A DNA stretch of 64,000 bases from contig NZ_RHNX01000009.1 in NCBI RefSeq assembly GCF_003946335.1, positions 22,100 through 86,099 of the forward strand. Direction: 5' to 3'. The notes under the pieces are model-generated. The model did not search any database. It saw only the letters and a list, made by a program, of their open reading frames with translations, and was not told the DNA's origin. Made by a program: the position numbers and the translations under genes. This document shows, piece by piece, positions 35,319-43,730 of the stretch (its first letter is position 1; each line of letters begins with the position of its first letter). The stretch is from Levilactobacillus fujinensis (GTDB lineage: Bacteria; Bacillota; Bacilli; Lactobacillales; Lactobacillaceae).

Positions 35319-36470
35319 TTAGAGGGAATAGGCCTGCTCGATGATTTCTTTATAAGCGGGTGCCGTCATCGTTTTCGAATTATCAAGCGTCAAATCATTT
35401 TGCATGGCTTTTTCGGATAGCGCGTCAAATTCGTCTGGGTTTAGACCGCCGAGTGCTTGCAGATTGGGGAGGTCAAACTGGCCGATCATGTCCTGTAAGA
35501 CCGCGACACCAGCCCGTGCAGTTTCCTCGACGGATGGACGTTGCGTTACACCTAAGGCTTCAGCAATGTCAGCAAAGCGCTGCCAGTTAGAGTCTAAATT
35601 GTAAGTGATCGTGGGTACCAGTAACAGGGCGTTGACTAGGCCATGAGGAAAATCGTGCAGGGCCCCGATCGTTTCGGATAGCGCGTGAACGGATCCCACG
35701 TTGGCATTGATGAAGGCCATCCCAGCAATGGATGAAGCAACCAGCATATTTTCTCTGGCAACGATATCCTGGGGATGCTGGAATGCCTGGACGAGGTTTT
35801 CGTGGACCAACCGAATCGCTTGTAAAGCTAAAGCGTCCGAAATCGGGTTGTGGACCTTGCAGGTGTAAGCTTCAATGGCGTGGGTCATGACGTCCATCCC
35901 AGGGCCGGCAGTGGCCTTAGCTGGCAGGGTCAACGTTAATTCGGGATCCAGTAATGCAATCGTCGGAATTAGGTGAATTTCATCCTGAAAGGCCATTTTG
36001 AAATGGCGTTTGGTGTCATCAATAACGGCACAGAAGGTAACTTCACTACCAGTTCCAGCAGTTGTTGGAATACAGATCATTGGCAACATGTGCTGGTCTA
36101 ACGCCTTAGCGTCCCAGTCGGCACACCGGCCACCGTTAGTGACCAGTGCGGCAATGGCTTTCCCTTCATCCATAGCACTCCCACCACCGAGGGCGATAAT
36201 GAGGTCAACGTCGTGGTCTTTGGCAAGCTTTGCACCGGCTTCACAATCATAATCGCGGGGGTTGGGTTGTACGTCAGTGTATTCTTGTGATTTAATTTCT
36301 ACGCGAGCCAGTGCCGTTTGAATACGATTACTGACGGCGGAATCTTTAAAAAATGGGTCGCATACAATCAGTGCGTGCGTTGCTTTAAGTCCCTTGGCAT
36401 GGGTTCCGATGTTAGCAAGTTCACCGGCACCAGAAATGATTCGGGTTTGATGGTTAAATTGGAAATTCAT
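35319..36470 (-). CDS. Iron-containing alcohol dehydrogenase (group III)
   Basis: A 383-residue enzyme, ATG 36470 on the minus strand with a strong GGAGGG site. The NAD(P) motif is ALGGGSAMDEGKA (about 93-105), followed by PTTAGTGSEVT. The metal ligands can be placed at Asp193 and His197 (GMDVMTHAIEAY) and His262 and His276 (SVHALSETIGALHDFPHG). The family includes 1,3-propanediol, lactaldehyde and ethanol dehydrogenases; the substrate is not determined by the sequence. It is first of three genes read from the MerR-type promoter at 36509-36539. Confidence 0.92.
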   Translation of the reverse strand: MNFQFNHQTRIISGAGELANIGTHAKGLKATHALIVCDPFFKDSAVSNRIQTALARVEIKSQEYTDVQPNPRDYDCEAGAKLAKDHDVDLIIALGGGSAMDEGKAIAALVTNGGRCADWDAKALDQHMLPMICIPTTAGTGSEVTFCAVIDDTKRHFKMAFQDEIHLIPTIALLDPELTLTLPAKATAGPGMDVMTHAIEAYTCKVHNPISDALALQAIRLVHENLVQAFQHPQDIVARENMLVASSIAGMAFINANVGSVHALSETIGALHDFPHGLVNALLLVPTITYNLDSNWQRFADIAEALGVTQRPSVEETARAGVAVLQDMIGQFDLPNLQALGGLNPDEFDALSEKAMQNDLTLDNSKTMTAPAYKEIIEQAYSL

Positions 36471-36497
36471 AATGTTCCCTCCTGATTTGTGATATCA

Positions 36498-36539
36498 TTT
36501 ACAATGTAAAGATAAACCCTATTGTACCTGTAGAGTAAA
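36498..36539 (-). promoter_or_regulatory. MerR-type promoter with 19-bp spacer driving the ADH operon
   Basis: Read on the minus strand: TTTACT (plus 36534-36539), a 19-bp spacer (36515-36533), then TATCTT (36509-36514). The elongated spacer carries an imperfect dyad, ACCCTA (36516-36521) / TAGAGT (36531-36536), the layout of MerR-activated promoters. A perfect 13-bp palindrome TTTACAATGTAAA (36498-36510) overlaps the -10 end. The MerR gene starts at 36553 in the opposite direction. Confidence 0.75.
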
Positions 36540-36552
36540 GGGGGAAGTTCAA

Positions 36553-37356
36553 ATGAACACAAAATTATATCGAACTGGTGAATTTGCCCGTTTGACAGGG
36601 GTTAAGAAGCAAACACTGTTGTGGTACGACAAAATTGGACTGTTTAAACCGGCCGAGATAGCAGCAAATAGCTATCGTTACTATACCCTTAGTCAGTTCG
36701 ACCTATTCAGCGTCATTCGTAGTTTTCAGAACATTGGAATGCCTTTGGAAGAGATCAAAAACATCATTCAGAATCGGAATCCACAGTCCAGCAAAAAAAT
36801 TTTTGAGCAACAATTAAAAAAGGTACAAGCCGAAATTATTTTGTCGGAAAACCTGGCCGAGTCGCTCGAACAGCGCATTCAGATTATTCAGGCAGCCCAT
36901 GACATTGGCACGCAAACGGTCCATATTGAAAGCCAGCCTGCTAAGTTTTTATACCGGTCTAGAAGCTTTCGTGATATCTCACCGGAGGAACAAGCCGTCG
37001 AAATTTCCAAGATCACCAACTTTCGCTACCAAACGAACCAATTCGGTAGTGCACTAGGTGGTATGGTGGCTAGTGAAAATTTCTTGAGTGGCAAAACAAT
37101 CTATGATTATTACTATTGTGAGGTCAGGGCAACAGATAGCAACTACATTAAGCCATCCGGAACTTACTTAACCGGTTTTTATCAGGGAGACTACCGGGAC
37201 ACGTATAAAATCTATATGGAAATTCGGCGCTATGCCCATCAGCACCACTTTGCGTTGGGCGCCTATAGTTATGAGCAGAGTTTGATTGACGAGACGCTCT
37301 CGGCCACACCCCAGGCGTACATCACCCGGGTGTCAATTCCGTTGCAAGAGTCGTAA
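36553..37356 (+). CDS. MerR-family regulator, probable activator of the divergent ADH operon
   Basis: A 267-residue protein, ATG 36553, Shine-Dalgarno AAAGGGGG. The MerR domain is YRTGEFARLTGVKKQTLLWYDKIGLFKPAEI with NSYRYYTLSQ. A coiled-coil linker (about 80-118) and a GyrI-like effector domain follow, with the end SLIDETLSATPQAYITRVSIPL. It is divergent from the Fe-alcohol dehydrogenase gene with 82 bp between starts, and the 19-bp-spacer promoter lies between them. The AT-rich coding sequence differs from its GC-richer neighbours. Confidence 0.87.
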   Translation: MNTKLYRTGEFARLTGVKKQTLLWYDKIGLFKPAEIAANSYRYYTLSQFDLFSVIRSFQNIGMPLEEIKNIIQNRNPQSSKKIFEQQLKKVQAEIILSENLAESLEQRIQIIQAAHDIGTQTVHIESQPAKFLYRSRSFRDISPEEQAVEISKITNFRYQTNQFGSALGGMVASENFLSGKTIYDYYYCEVRATDSNYIKPSGTYLTGFYQGDYRDTYKIYMEIRRYAHQHHFALGAYSYEQSLIDETLSATPQAYITRVSIPLQES

Positions 37357-37378
37357 GTCATGACGGCTGTTGCTTGCA

Positions 37379-37530
37379 GGATGGAAGTTCGGCAATAGGG
37401 GAACGCGAAATGAGAAGCGTGGACAGGTGACTTTGCCACAAACTGGCGGAAGAAAGATGGTTTCATTGTGTTAGGTCTATTGTTGCTGACAGGAGTGATG
37501 GTGCTGCTCCGTTGTAAGCGAAAGGAAACA
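37379..37530 (+). pseudogene. Remnant of an LPXTG cell-wall sorting signal
   Basis: One frame reads ...RGTRNEKRGQVTLPQTGGRK (LPQTG at 37433-37447). One base off from 37456 the next frame reads DGFIVLGLLLLTGVMVLLR followed by CKRKE. Together these make a complete sortase signal: LPQTG, hydrophobic helix, basic tail. No long reading frame precedes it, so it is the 3' stub of a lost surface-protein gene with a frameshift. The strong terminator at 37549 is probably its original one. Confidence 0.78.
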
Positions 37531-37548
37531 CGTTACTTTCTGACACTG

Positions 37549-37581
37549 AAAAAATCGACCTGTGTTTGGGGTCGATTTTTT
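37549..37581. terminator. Strong terminator after the sorting-signal remnant
   Basis: AAAAAATCGACC (37549-37560) pairs with GGTCGATTTTTT (37570-37581). Confidence 0.9.
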
Positions 37582-37660
37582 CGTTGCGAATGAGACGGTT
37601 TAGTTGAATCTTGAGGACCAGGTAGTTGGCATTAAAGTCTTAAGAAATGAGGGAAGTAAT

Positions 37661-37710
37661 AAAAAACGCGGCACAATCTCCTTTATCACCAGAGATTGTG
37701 CTGCGTTTTT
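37661..37710. terminator. Bidirectional terminator near the MarR gene 3' end
   Basis: Bases 37662-37680 (AAAAACGCGGCACAATCTC) pair along their whole length with 37692-37710, with one G-U pair; A and T tracts lie outside. Confidence 0.88.
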
Positions 37711-37851
37711 AGGGTGTAGATTTCAAAGCTGAGTTGGAAGATGTTAGGCAGAGACGCGCTTTTAGGTAACTGTTGTTGACAGTTGTTGGACGACACCAGC
37801 GCTAAAAACTACGGGCTAATGTAACGGCATATATTTTTAGTCGCACGCCAA

Positions 37852-38370
37852 TTACAGAAACCAGTCGCGTAAATGGTTCGTCACGGTCTGCTGAAACTTA
37901 TCGAACCGGGTTGGATTGGCGGTGTTGATTTCGTCGTAGAGGCTGGCATTTATCTTTGTCAAGATTGCTGCTAACTGGTCTAGTTCTGTATCCGTCAAGA
38001 CGTTCAGAAATTCCGGGACCTCCGCCGTTTCGGTTGCCGCCGTTGCGCGTCCCAAATCGGTTAGGTGGATGATGGTTTTGCGGCGATCAGTTGTCGATTT
38101 TTCCTTGGTCACCAATTGTTTTTTGACGAGTTTATTCACAAATTCTGCTGTTGATTGCGCCGTTAAATTTAGACGCGCCGCAAGATCCCTTTGTGAGAGC
38201 CCATCGGTTTGCGAAAGGGCCAATAGAATCTTGCCCTGTCCTTGAAACCGGAGTGGGTGCTCGTTTTTGTCCGCATGATCGCGGTGAATTAAGTCATCAG
38301 CGGTATGTCTGACCATGCCGAATTCAATTAACTTACCAGCCGCTTTTTTTTGTTTCGTTAAATCAGGCAT
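37852..38370 (-). CDS. MarR-family regulator, probable repressor of the divergent ABC exporter
   Basis: ATG 38370 on the minus strand is chosen because GGGAGG lies 7 nt upstream. The 172-residue protein has the MarR winged helix: GQGKILLALSQTDGLSQRDLAARLNLTAQSTAEFVNKLVKKQLVTKEKS, with wing TTDRRKTIIHLTDLGR. The gene is divergent from the DrrAB-like pair at 38520, and palindromic sites of the form TCAGG-N-CCT lie over the intervening promoter. This is a standard MarR-and-exporter module; the ligand is unknown. Confidence 0.87.
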   Translation of the reverse strand: MPDLTKQKKAAGKLIEFGMVRHTADDLIHRDHADKNEHPLRFQGQGKILLALSQTDGLSQRDLAARLNLTAQSTAEFVNKLVKKQLVTKEKSTTDRRKTIIHLTDLGRATAATETAEVPEFLNVLTDTELDQLAAILTKINASLYDEINTANPTRFDKFQQTVTNHLRDWFL

Positions 38371-38440
38371 AGAACCGCCTCCCAATTGCCATTATACCCG
38401 ACAACGACTGGAAGTGGCATTATCTATTTTGAACAATTTC

Positions 38441-38491
38441 TTGACAAATTAATCAGGGGACCTTATTATAATTTTAGTCAGGGGGACCTGA
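38441..38491 (+). promoter_or_regulatory. Promoter of the ABC exporter with two MarR-type operator copies
   Basis: TTGACA (38441-38446) lies 17 bp before TATTAT (38464-38469), or 20 bp before TATAAT (38467-38472). TCAGGGGACCT (38453-38463) fills the spacer. TCAGG-GGGA-CCTGA (38478-38491), a perfect dyad, lies just downstream of the -10. Both share the core TCAGGGG(G)ACCT. Confidence 0.72.
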
Positions 38492-38519
38492 TTAAAATGA
38501 GAGCTAAGAGGGGATTAAC

Positions 38520-39455
38520 ATGACAGCGAATAATGCAATTGAAGTTAGTCACTTGACTAAGCGGTTTGGACAGAAGACGGTTGTGGATGATATTTCGTTT
38601 AACGTACGGCAAGGAGAGGTCTTCGGGTTGCTTGGACCCAATGGTGCCGGGAAGACCACGACGTTACGCATGATGGCCACGCTGCTACGAGCTGACGCAG
38701 GTCAGGTGAAGATTTTCGGTCACGATACAGTTAAGGAAGGACGGCTGGCCCGGTCGATGTTTGGGCTCACCGGACAATATGCGTCGGTAGACGAAGACAT
38801 TTCGGCACGGGAGAACCTGATGATTTTCTCTCGATTAAATGGGCTCTCACGGCAAGCCGCCAGGCAACGAACAACGGAACTCCTGGTCGACTTTTCACTC
38901 GAGAATTCCGCAGATAAGGCGTTGAAAAATTTTTCGGGTGGGATGCGACGGCGGTTGGACCTGGCTGTGAGTTTGATTACGCAGCCAACTTTGATTTTCC
39001 TTGATGAACCGACAACTGGGCTAGACCCGCGGACACGAACGCAGATGTGGGCAACGATTCGCAAACTCGTAAAGCAGGGCTCAACGGTGCTACTGACGAC
39101 GCAGTACTTGGATGAAGCCGACCAGTTGGCTGACAGGCTGGCCATTATTGACCACGGCAAGGTCGTGAAAATGGGGACACCGGCCGAGCTCAAGCGGCAA
39201 GTTGGCGGCAGTAAGCTGCAGTTTACGGTTGGAGAGGCTACTCAGGTAGCTTCGGCGGTAAGACTTCTGACAGCACAAGTGCCCAATACCATTCAACGGA
39301 CGGGACAGCGGTTGAGCGTGCGATTAAATCAAGTTACGGAATTGACCTCAATTTTGGCGGCGTTCAATCAAGCGAAGATTGCAATCGACCACCTATCCGT
39401 GCAGGAACCATCTCTAGACGATGCCTTCATGGCGCTAACGGTTGGTAAGAACTAA
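38520..39455 (+). CDS. ABC exporter ATP-binding protein, DrrA type
   Basis: A 311-residue ATPase, ATG 38520, Shine-Dalgarno AGAGGGG. Walker A GPNGAGKTT (39-47), signature FSGGMRRRLDLA, Walker B LIFLDEPTTGLD, and the C-terminal extension with SVQEPSLDDAFMALT that is characteristic of the daunorubicin-resistance (DrrA) group. It powers the permease encoded next. The MarR gene is divergent. The substrate is probably a hydrophobic drug-like compound by family, not by direct evidence. Confidence 0.93.
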   Translation: MTANNAIEVSHLTKRFGQKTVVDDISFNVRQGEVFGLLGPNGAGKTTTLRMMATLLRADAGQVKIFGHDTVKEGRLARSMFGLTGQYASVDEDISARENLMIFSRLNGLSRQAARQRTTELLVDFSLENSADKALKNFSGGMRRRLDLAVSLITQPTLIFLDEPTTGLDPRTRTQMWATIRKLVKQGSTVLLTTQYLDEADQLADRLAIIDHGKVVKMGTPAELKRQVGGSKLQFTVGEATQVASAVRLLTAQVPNTIQRTGQRLSVRLNQVTELTSILAAFNQAKIAIDHLSVQEPSLDDAFMALTVGKN

Positions 39456-39471
39456 GAAAGTGAGATGCAAG

Positions 39472-40245
39472 ATGGATATACAAACACATGGCGGCAACGT
39501 CATTATGAATACGGCCACGATGGCTTATCGGAATTTACTCAAGACGATTCATAACCCGGATAATTTTATGGATGTCGTGATTCAACCAGTTTTGTTTATG
39601 CTGATGTTTGGTTATTTGTTTGGTGGCGCAATCGCTGGGGGTGTGCAGGCCTATCTGCCGACTATTGTTCCGGGAATCCTGATGCAAACGATGCTGTCGG
39701 CGGGCTCTGGGTCGGGCGCACAAATCAGAGAAGATCTCGACTCTGGTGTCTTCGATCGCTTCAAGTCCTTACCGATGGCGCACATCGCACCGTTGGCGGG
39801 CCAATTATTTGCCGATAGCTTACGGTTATTGATTGCAACGATCACTTCGTTGACCACCGGCTACCTCATGGGGTGGCGACCAGCCGTTGGGTTTGGTTGG
39901 GTCGTGGCGATTGGTCTTTTAGCCATCTTCACTGGCTGGGCACTATCCTGGATATTTGCGCTCCTTGGCCTGTTGATGAAGAGTGCGGGGGCCGTGCAAA
40001 GTGCCTCGTTAATGACGATGCTGGTGTTATCCTTCATGTCGAACGCCTTTGTGCCGTTACGTTCACTGACGAAACCGCTTCAGGTCGTCGCGCGTTTAAA
40101 TCCCGTGACCTACGTAATTACCGCGATTCGTCAAATTCTGGCGACCGGAAGCTGGACACACGAGTCCTTGTTAGTAGTGGTGGTTGATGTGGTCGTGGTC
40201 GCTGTCTTTGCGCCGCTGGCAGTTTGGGCGTATGACCGCAACTAG
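39472..40245 (+). CDS. ABC-2 type permease, DrrB type
   Basis: A 257-residue permease with six membrane helices. I choose ATG 39472, 16 bp after the ATPase stop; a longer frame from 39442 overlaps the ATPase end and its extra residues are not family-like. NTATMAYRNLLKTIHNPDNFMDVVIQPVLFMLMF at the N-terminus and the ABC-2 region IREDLDSGVFDRFKSLPMA are typical of DrrB. It forms the exporter with the preceding ATPase. Confidence 0.9.
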   Translation: MDIQTHGGNVIMNTATMAYRNLLKTIHNPDNFMDVVIQPVLFMLMFGYLFGGAIAGGVQAYLPTIVPGILMQTMLSAGSGSGAQIREDLDSGVFDRFKSLPMAHIAPLAGQLFADSLRLLIATITSLTTGYLMGWRPAVGFGWVVAIGLLAIFTGWALSWIFALLGLLMKSAGAVQSASLMTMLVLSFMSNAFVPLRSLTKPLQVVARLNPVTYVITAIRQILATGSWTHESLLVVVVDVVVVAVFAPLAVWAYDRN

Positions 40246-40402
40246 TGGGGATGTGATTAAAGGTGGTCAGCCGGTTATTGGATGATCAGCTTTTTCTGAT
40301 CGGTGTTGCGGGTCACAGTTACTTGATTGATCGTTATTTATAGTAAAATTTGTAAGGAACATTCTTTGAAAAAACATTTCTAATTTAGTAAGATTAATCT
40401 AC

Positions 40403-40792
40403 ATGAAAATAATGAGGCGGTGGCACGTAATCGAGCTAAAGTATAAGACTCATGCCGTAGAAAAGTTATGTACGAACTTAAAAGTAAGTCGAAAAAAATT
40501 CGGTGCACAGACGGCTGAAGCCTTGTTTGGATTGATAAACTTATTGGAAAGCTCAGATAGCCTTGAGGATGTTAACGCGCTACGTAACCGCCACATTCAT
40601 AAATTGACCGGTGATCATCAGGGACAGTACGCACTGGATATTGAAGGCCGTTCTAGTAGTTATCGGTTACTGGTCCAATTACTTGATGAGAATGAGAAGG
40701 TTGCTGTGAATGTTGACAACGAAAGTATCATGTCATTTTATGGTAGAATTCAAATTATCCAAATCGAGGAGGTATCCAAACACTATGCTTAA
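40403..40792 (+). CDS. HigB/RelE-superfamily toxin
   Basis: A 129-residue protein, ATG 40403 (ATG 40412 is an alternative; neither has a strong ribosome site). The core is KFGAQTAEALFGLINLLESSDSLEDVNALRNRHIHKLTGDHQGQYALDI followed by YRLLVQL, typical of the plasmid-maintenance HigB group of ribosome-dependent mRNA interferases. The toxin gene lies upstream of the antitoxin and overlaps it by 8 bp, the hallmark of higBA loci. Sequence here is clearly more AT-rich than its neighbours, suggesting acquisition. Confidence 0.8.
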   Translation: MKIMRRWHVIELKYKTHAVEKLCTNLKVSRKKFGAQTAEALFGLINLLESSDSLEDVNALRNRHIHKLTGDHQGQYALDIEGRSSSYRLLVQLLDENEKVAVNVDNESIMSFYGRIQIIQIEEVSKHYA

Positions 40793-41894
40793 AGTAAGTA
40801 GTGAAAAATCAATCGCCTTTCATCCTGGATATTATGTTAAGCAGTATCTGGTTGATCAGAACATGAATCAGAGAGAGCTTGCAGATCGCCTAAATACGAC
40901 TGAAAAGAAGATCAGTGAGTTAGTAAATGGTCATATTCTGCTGGATGATAAATTGATTGCGGGCTTATCTTTAGCCCTTGGGACGTCGACAACGTTGTGG
41001 AAAAATCTCAACGAAAAATACTTAACGACTAAAAGACAAGTTGAACAAGAACAGCAACTGGAGCAAGAAAGAATTATCCAACGACAGATAGATTATAAAT
41101 TTTGGCAGGATCTTGGTCTGGTAAAAGCCACTAGAAATAGTGATGAAAAAAGCATGGCGCTTAAACGATTTCTGCATGTTTCTAATCTAGAGGTCTTGGA
41201 AAAACGAGATTTTTTGGTTCAGTATAAAACAGCGGTCACTGACGTTAAAAATATTAATGTGATTAACGCCAATGCTTGGGTCCAGACGGCATTGAATCTG
41301 GGAAAGCGAGAAGCTGTGGATACCATTGATCTTGATAAGTTAAAGTCGGCGTTACCCGAGATTAAAGCGATGACGATGATGTCACCAACAGAATTTATGC
41401 CGCGACTGCAAACAATATTCAACAAATCTGGTGTGGCTTTTGTGATGATGCCTAACCTAAAAAATTGTGGTATTAATGGCGCAGTCAAATGGTTAGACAA
41501 GGAAAAAGTTTTATTAGCAATCAATAATCGGCGGAAATACGCGGATATCTTTTGGTTTGCGTTATTTCATGAAATTCGGCATATTTTTCAGCAAAAGAAA
41601 GGGCATATCATTGTGTCGACAGACAAACATATTGGTATTGCAAGTTCGTTGAACTTAGACGAACTTGAAAAAGATGCTGATAGTTTTGCCAGAGATTTTT
41701 TGATTCCCCAAGAGGCGTATAAAAAATTTGTGCAGACATTTGATTTCTCTGGAGCAGCAGTTGAGACCTTTGCTCAGAAAATTCACGTTCACCCCGGAAT
41801 TGTAGTTGGCCGACTACAGCGAGATCGACTGGTGAAGTTCAGTCAGTTAAACCAGTTAAGACAGAAATATCAAGCAATTTCGCCAACAGTGTAA
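40785..41894 (+). CDS. HigA-type antitoxin fused to an ImmA/IrrE metallopeptidase domain
   Basis: ATG 40785 overlaps the toxin stop (TAA 40790-40792) and has GAGGAGG 11 nt upstream. The 369-residue protein starts with an XRE-type helix-turn-helix in HigA form (FHPGYYVKQYLVDQNMNQRELADRLNTTEKKISELVNGH). A helical middle part (Gln/Glu-rich, about 85-105) follows. The C-terminal domain contains HEIRH at 262-266 (HExxH), with downstream acidic residues in ELEKDADSFARDFLIP, as in ImmA/IrrE peptidases. Ordinary HigA is about 100 residues, so this is a long fused form. It may be cleaved or cleave itself to relieve repression (inference). Confidence 0.83.
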   Translation: MLKVSSEKSIAFHPGYYVKQYLVDQNMNQRELADRLNTTEKKISELVNGHILLDDKLIAGLSLALGTSTTLWKNLNEKYLTTKRQVEQEQQLEQERIIQRQIDYKFWQDLGLVKATRNSDEKSMALKRFLHVSNLEVLEKRDFLVQYKTAVTDVKNINVINANAWVQTALNLGKREAVDTIDLDKLKSALPEIKAMTMMSPTEFMPRLQTIFNKSGVAFVMMPNLKNCGINGAVKWLDKEKVLLAINNRRKYADIFWFALFHEIRHIFQQKKGHIIVSTDKHIGIASSLNLDELEKDADSFARDFLIPQEAYKKFVQTFDFSGAAVETFAQKIHVHPGIVVGRLQRDRLVKFSQLNQLRQKYQAISPTV

Positions 41895-41936
41895 CGGTTC
41901 TTCCAGTAGTTGGGAAAAGACTAAAAATCGATGACT

Positions 41937-41980
41937 AAAAAGCGACTACTCTCAAAATTATTAGGGAGTAGTCGCTTTTT
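41937..41980. terminator. Bidirectional terminator between the TA pair and the lipoprotein gene
   Basis: AAAAAGCGACTACTC (41937-41951) is the exact inverse of GAGTAGTCGCTTTTT (41966-41980). Confidence 0.93.
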
Positions 41981-41993
41981 GTCGTGGAACGTG

Positions 41994-42395
41994 CTAATCA
42001 ATATACTTCTGTGGATGATTCAATTTTTCGTAGTTTTTGGGGGTTAACTTGACCATGCCGACATCAATGACAGGAATACCGGTCAACTTGGCGTAGTGGT
42101 AGTTTGAATAAACCTGCATGGTGATTTTGACGTTATGTTTCGCGTGATGCATAACGTACCGGTAGCTTGGCTTGGCTGTCTGCGGGACTTTCTTTTTAGA
42201 GAGTTTGTGATAATCTTGTGGGATGCTGGAAACGATGGTTTTGTTGAGATGACCAGCGGCAGAGTAGATGCGTTGATGACGCGCATTATAAATTTTAAGA
42301 TAGTTGGTGCCATGGCTCCCCGCACTAATGTTGGCACAGCCAGTCAATGCGAGTGTTGACGATAAAAGTAGAAAAAACGTTGCTCCCCGATGCAT
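41994..42395 (-). CDS. Small lipoprotein of unknown function
   Basis: A 133-residue protein on the minus strand, ATG 42395, Shine-Dalgarno GGGAGG. The type II signal peptide MHRGATFFLLLSSTLALTGC has lipobox LTGC with Cys20. The mature part (about 113 residues) is basic with many His, Lys and Tyr residues (YRYVMHHAKHNVKITMQVYSNYHY). I recognise no family. It stands alone, in a group of minus-strand exported-protein genes (42605, 43731, 46731). Confidence 0.75.
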   Translation of the reverse strand: MHRGATFFLLLSSTLALTGCANISAGSHGTNYLKIYNARHQRIYSAAGHLNKTIVSSIPQDYHKLSKKKVPQTAKPSYRYVMHHAKHNVKITMQVYSNYHYAKLTGIPVIDVGMVKLTPKNYEKLNHPQKYID

Positions 42396-42526
42396 ATAAT
42401 TTATCCTCCCTAATGTTTCTCCGACTAACTATTTTGTTATCTAGTATAGCAGATTTAGAAGATTGGATGACCGGGAGAGCTTCCATACGTGTTAGACGTA
42501 AGGCGTTTTGGGGGACACATCGGCCG

Positions 42527-42577
42527 AAAAAGCAACTAGGTCCCTAGTAAAAGGGCCTAGCTGCTTTAGGTGTAACT
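42527..42577 (-). terminator. Terminator of the exported protein at 42605
   Basis: AAAGCAACTAGG (42529-42540) pairs with CCTAGCTGCTTT (42566-42577) with one mismatch, and an inner CCCT/AGGG pair. On the minus strand a T-tract follows. Confidence 0.82.
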
Positions 42578-42604
42578 GATGAAAACCGAAAAATGAAGAT
42601 ATTA

Positions 42605-43462
42605 TTAGTCGTCGACGTAGTCTTTAACTTCAATCGACTGGCCAACGTAGTAAGTCTTTCCATTGACCTTGTACGTCGTCCACGTGGCGTCTTCGGTATA
42701 GCTATCGGGGAAGAAGGTCTTGTGGTGTGTTGTCGGATTATGCACAATAGTTAGGCGGTAATGGCCCTTGCTAATCTTCTGGTTGGGCAGCCCCTTGAGT
42801 GGTTTCGTGTAATAAATGGTCGTTGTGCGGCCTTTGACGGTTACGTTGCTGACCTTGACCGAAGCGGTTGGCTTCCAGACATTCATGCCACGAACGTCTT
42901 GGTACAGGCCACTAGGGGCAACCTTAGCCAGGTCTGATGCGCTATAGTACTGTAGATAGTTGTCGAGCGTCAGGTAGAAGGCAGGTGTCGTGACTAAATC
43001 ATCCTTTTTGGCGTTTAGCTTAAAACCAGTTCCGGATTGAAATAGGAGCGTTCGATCGGGCGCCTTCAACTTAACTGGTGTGAAGTCAGCCTTGGTAAAC
43101 GGTACGAGTTTGGCGTGCATATTATCCATAGTCGAATATTTTAGGTTCTTGGCGCGATTATAATGAACAGCGCCAGACGTGAGGCCGACTGTTGGCACGT
43201 ATTCGCCGTTGATTTCGTTGCGGTTTACGCTCATAACCTCAAGCAGTGATCCCTTTTTCTTCAACAGTTTCTTGTAATGGCCGCCGGATTTTTGGGTGAA
43301 GCCCACGTCCATCGTCTTCTTTAACCGAACGTATTGCGTCGTCCCGGGCTTGCTATTATCCGATAAATATGGTGATGAACTTTTGGTCGCAGCCTGTGCG
43401 GTACCAACAAATCCGATGACACTGGCAGCGACTAACGCAGCGCCTAATAACCCCTTTTTCAT
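42605..43462 (-). CDS. Secreted protein with beta-strand repeats, function unknown
   Basis: ATG 43462 (minus) is chosen because AGGGGAGA lies 7 nt upstream and a signal peptide starts there (MKKGLLGAALVAASVIGFVGTAQA, cleavage near residue 24). The 285-residue product begins ATKSSSPYLSDN after cleavage and has short beta-rich units such as YVRLKKTMDVGFTQKSGGHYKKL. The end DYVDD is acidic. There is no LPXTG, GW, LysM or SLH motif. It may be an S-layer-associated or wall-binding protein, but this is a guess. I do not recognise the family. Confidence 0.72.
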   Translation of the reverse strand: MKKGLLGAALVAASVIGFVGTAQAATKSSSPYLSDNSKPGTTQYVRLKKTMDVGFTQKSGGHYKKLLKKKGSLLEVMSVNRNEINGEYVPTVGLTSGAVHYNRAKNLKYSTMDNMHAKLVPFTKADFTPVKLKAPDRTLLFQSGTGFKLNAKKDDLVTTPAFYLTLDNYLQYYSASDLAKVAPSGLYQDVRGMNVWKPTASVKVSNVTVKGRTTTIYYTKPLKGLPNQKISKGHYRLTIVHNPTTHHKTFFPDSYTEDATWTTYKVNGKTYYVGQSIEVKDYVDD

Positions 43463-43659
43463 GCAAAAATCTCCCCTAAATACCGAGTGGATAAGTGTGA
43501 TATCATAGTCACTCGGAAAAATTAAACCAGTTAGTCCTGTTTCAACATAACTAATGTAGCACAACAATACTAACAGATTTAACTATAGTTTACACCTAAG
43601 CATGCGCGGTAGGGGCTCTTTTCAATGACGATGGCGCGACTGTTAGCGTTGGGTATAGG

Positions 43660-43699
43660 AAACCGGTCAGTCCCTATCTGCGGGAACTGGCCGGTTTTT
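43660..43699. terminator. Terminator-like hairpin between the exported-protein gene and the phosphatase gene
   Basis: AAACCGGTCAGTCCC (43660-43674) pairs with GGGAACTGGCCGGTTT (43682-43697) with one bulge and G-U pairs. The better T-tract is on the plus strand, although the phosphatase gene that ends at 43731 is on the minus strand. Confidence 0.7.
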
Positions 43700-43730
43700 A
43701 CATAATGGCGTCTTTTAAAGCGGGGGTTAC

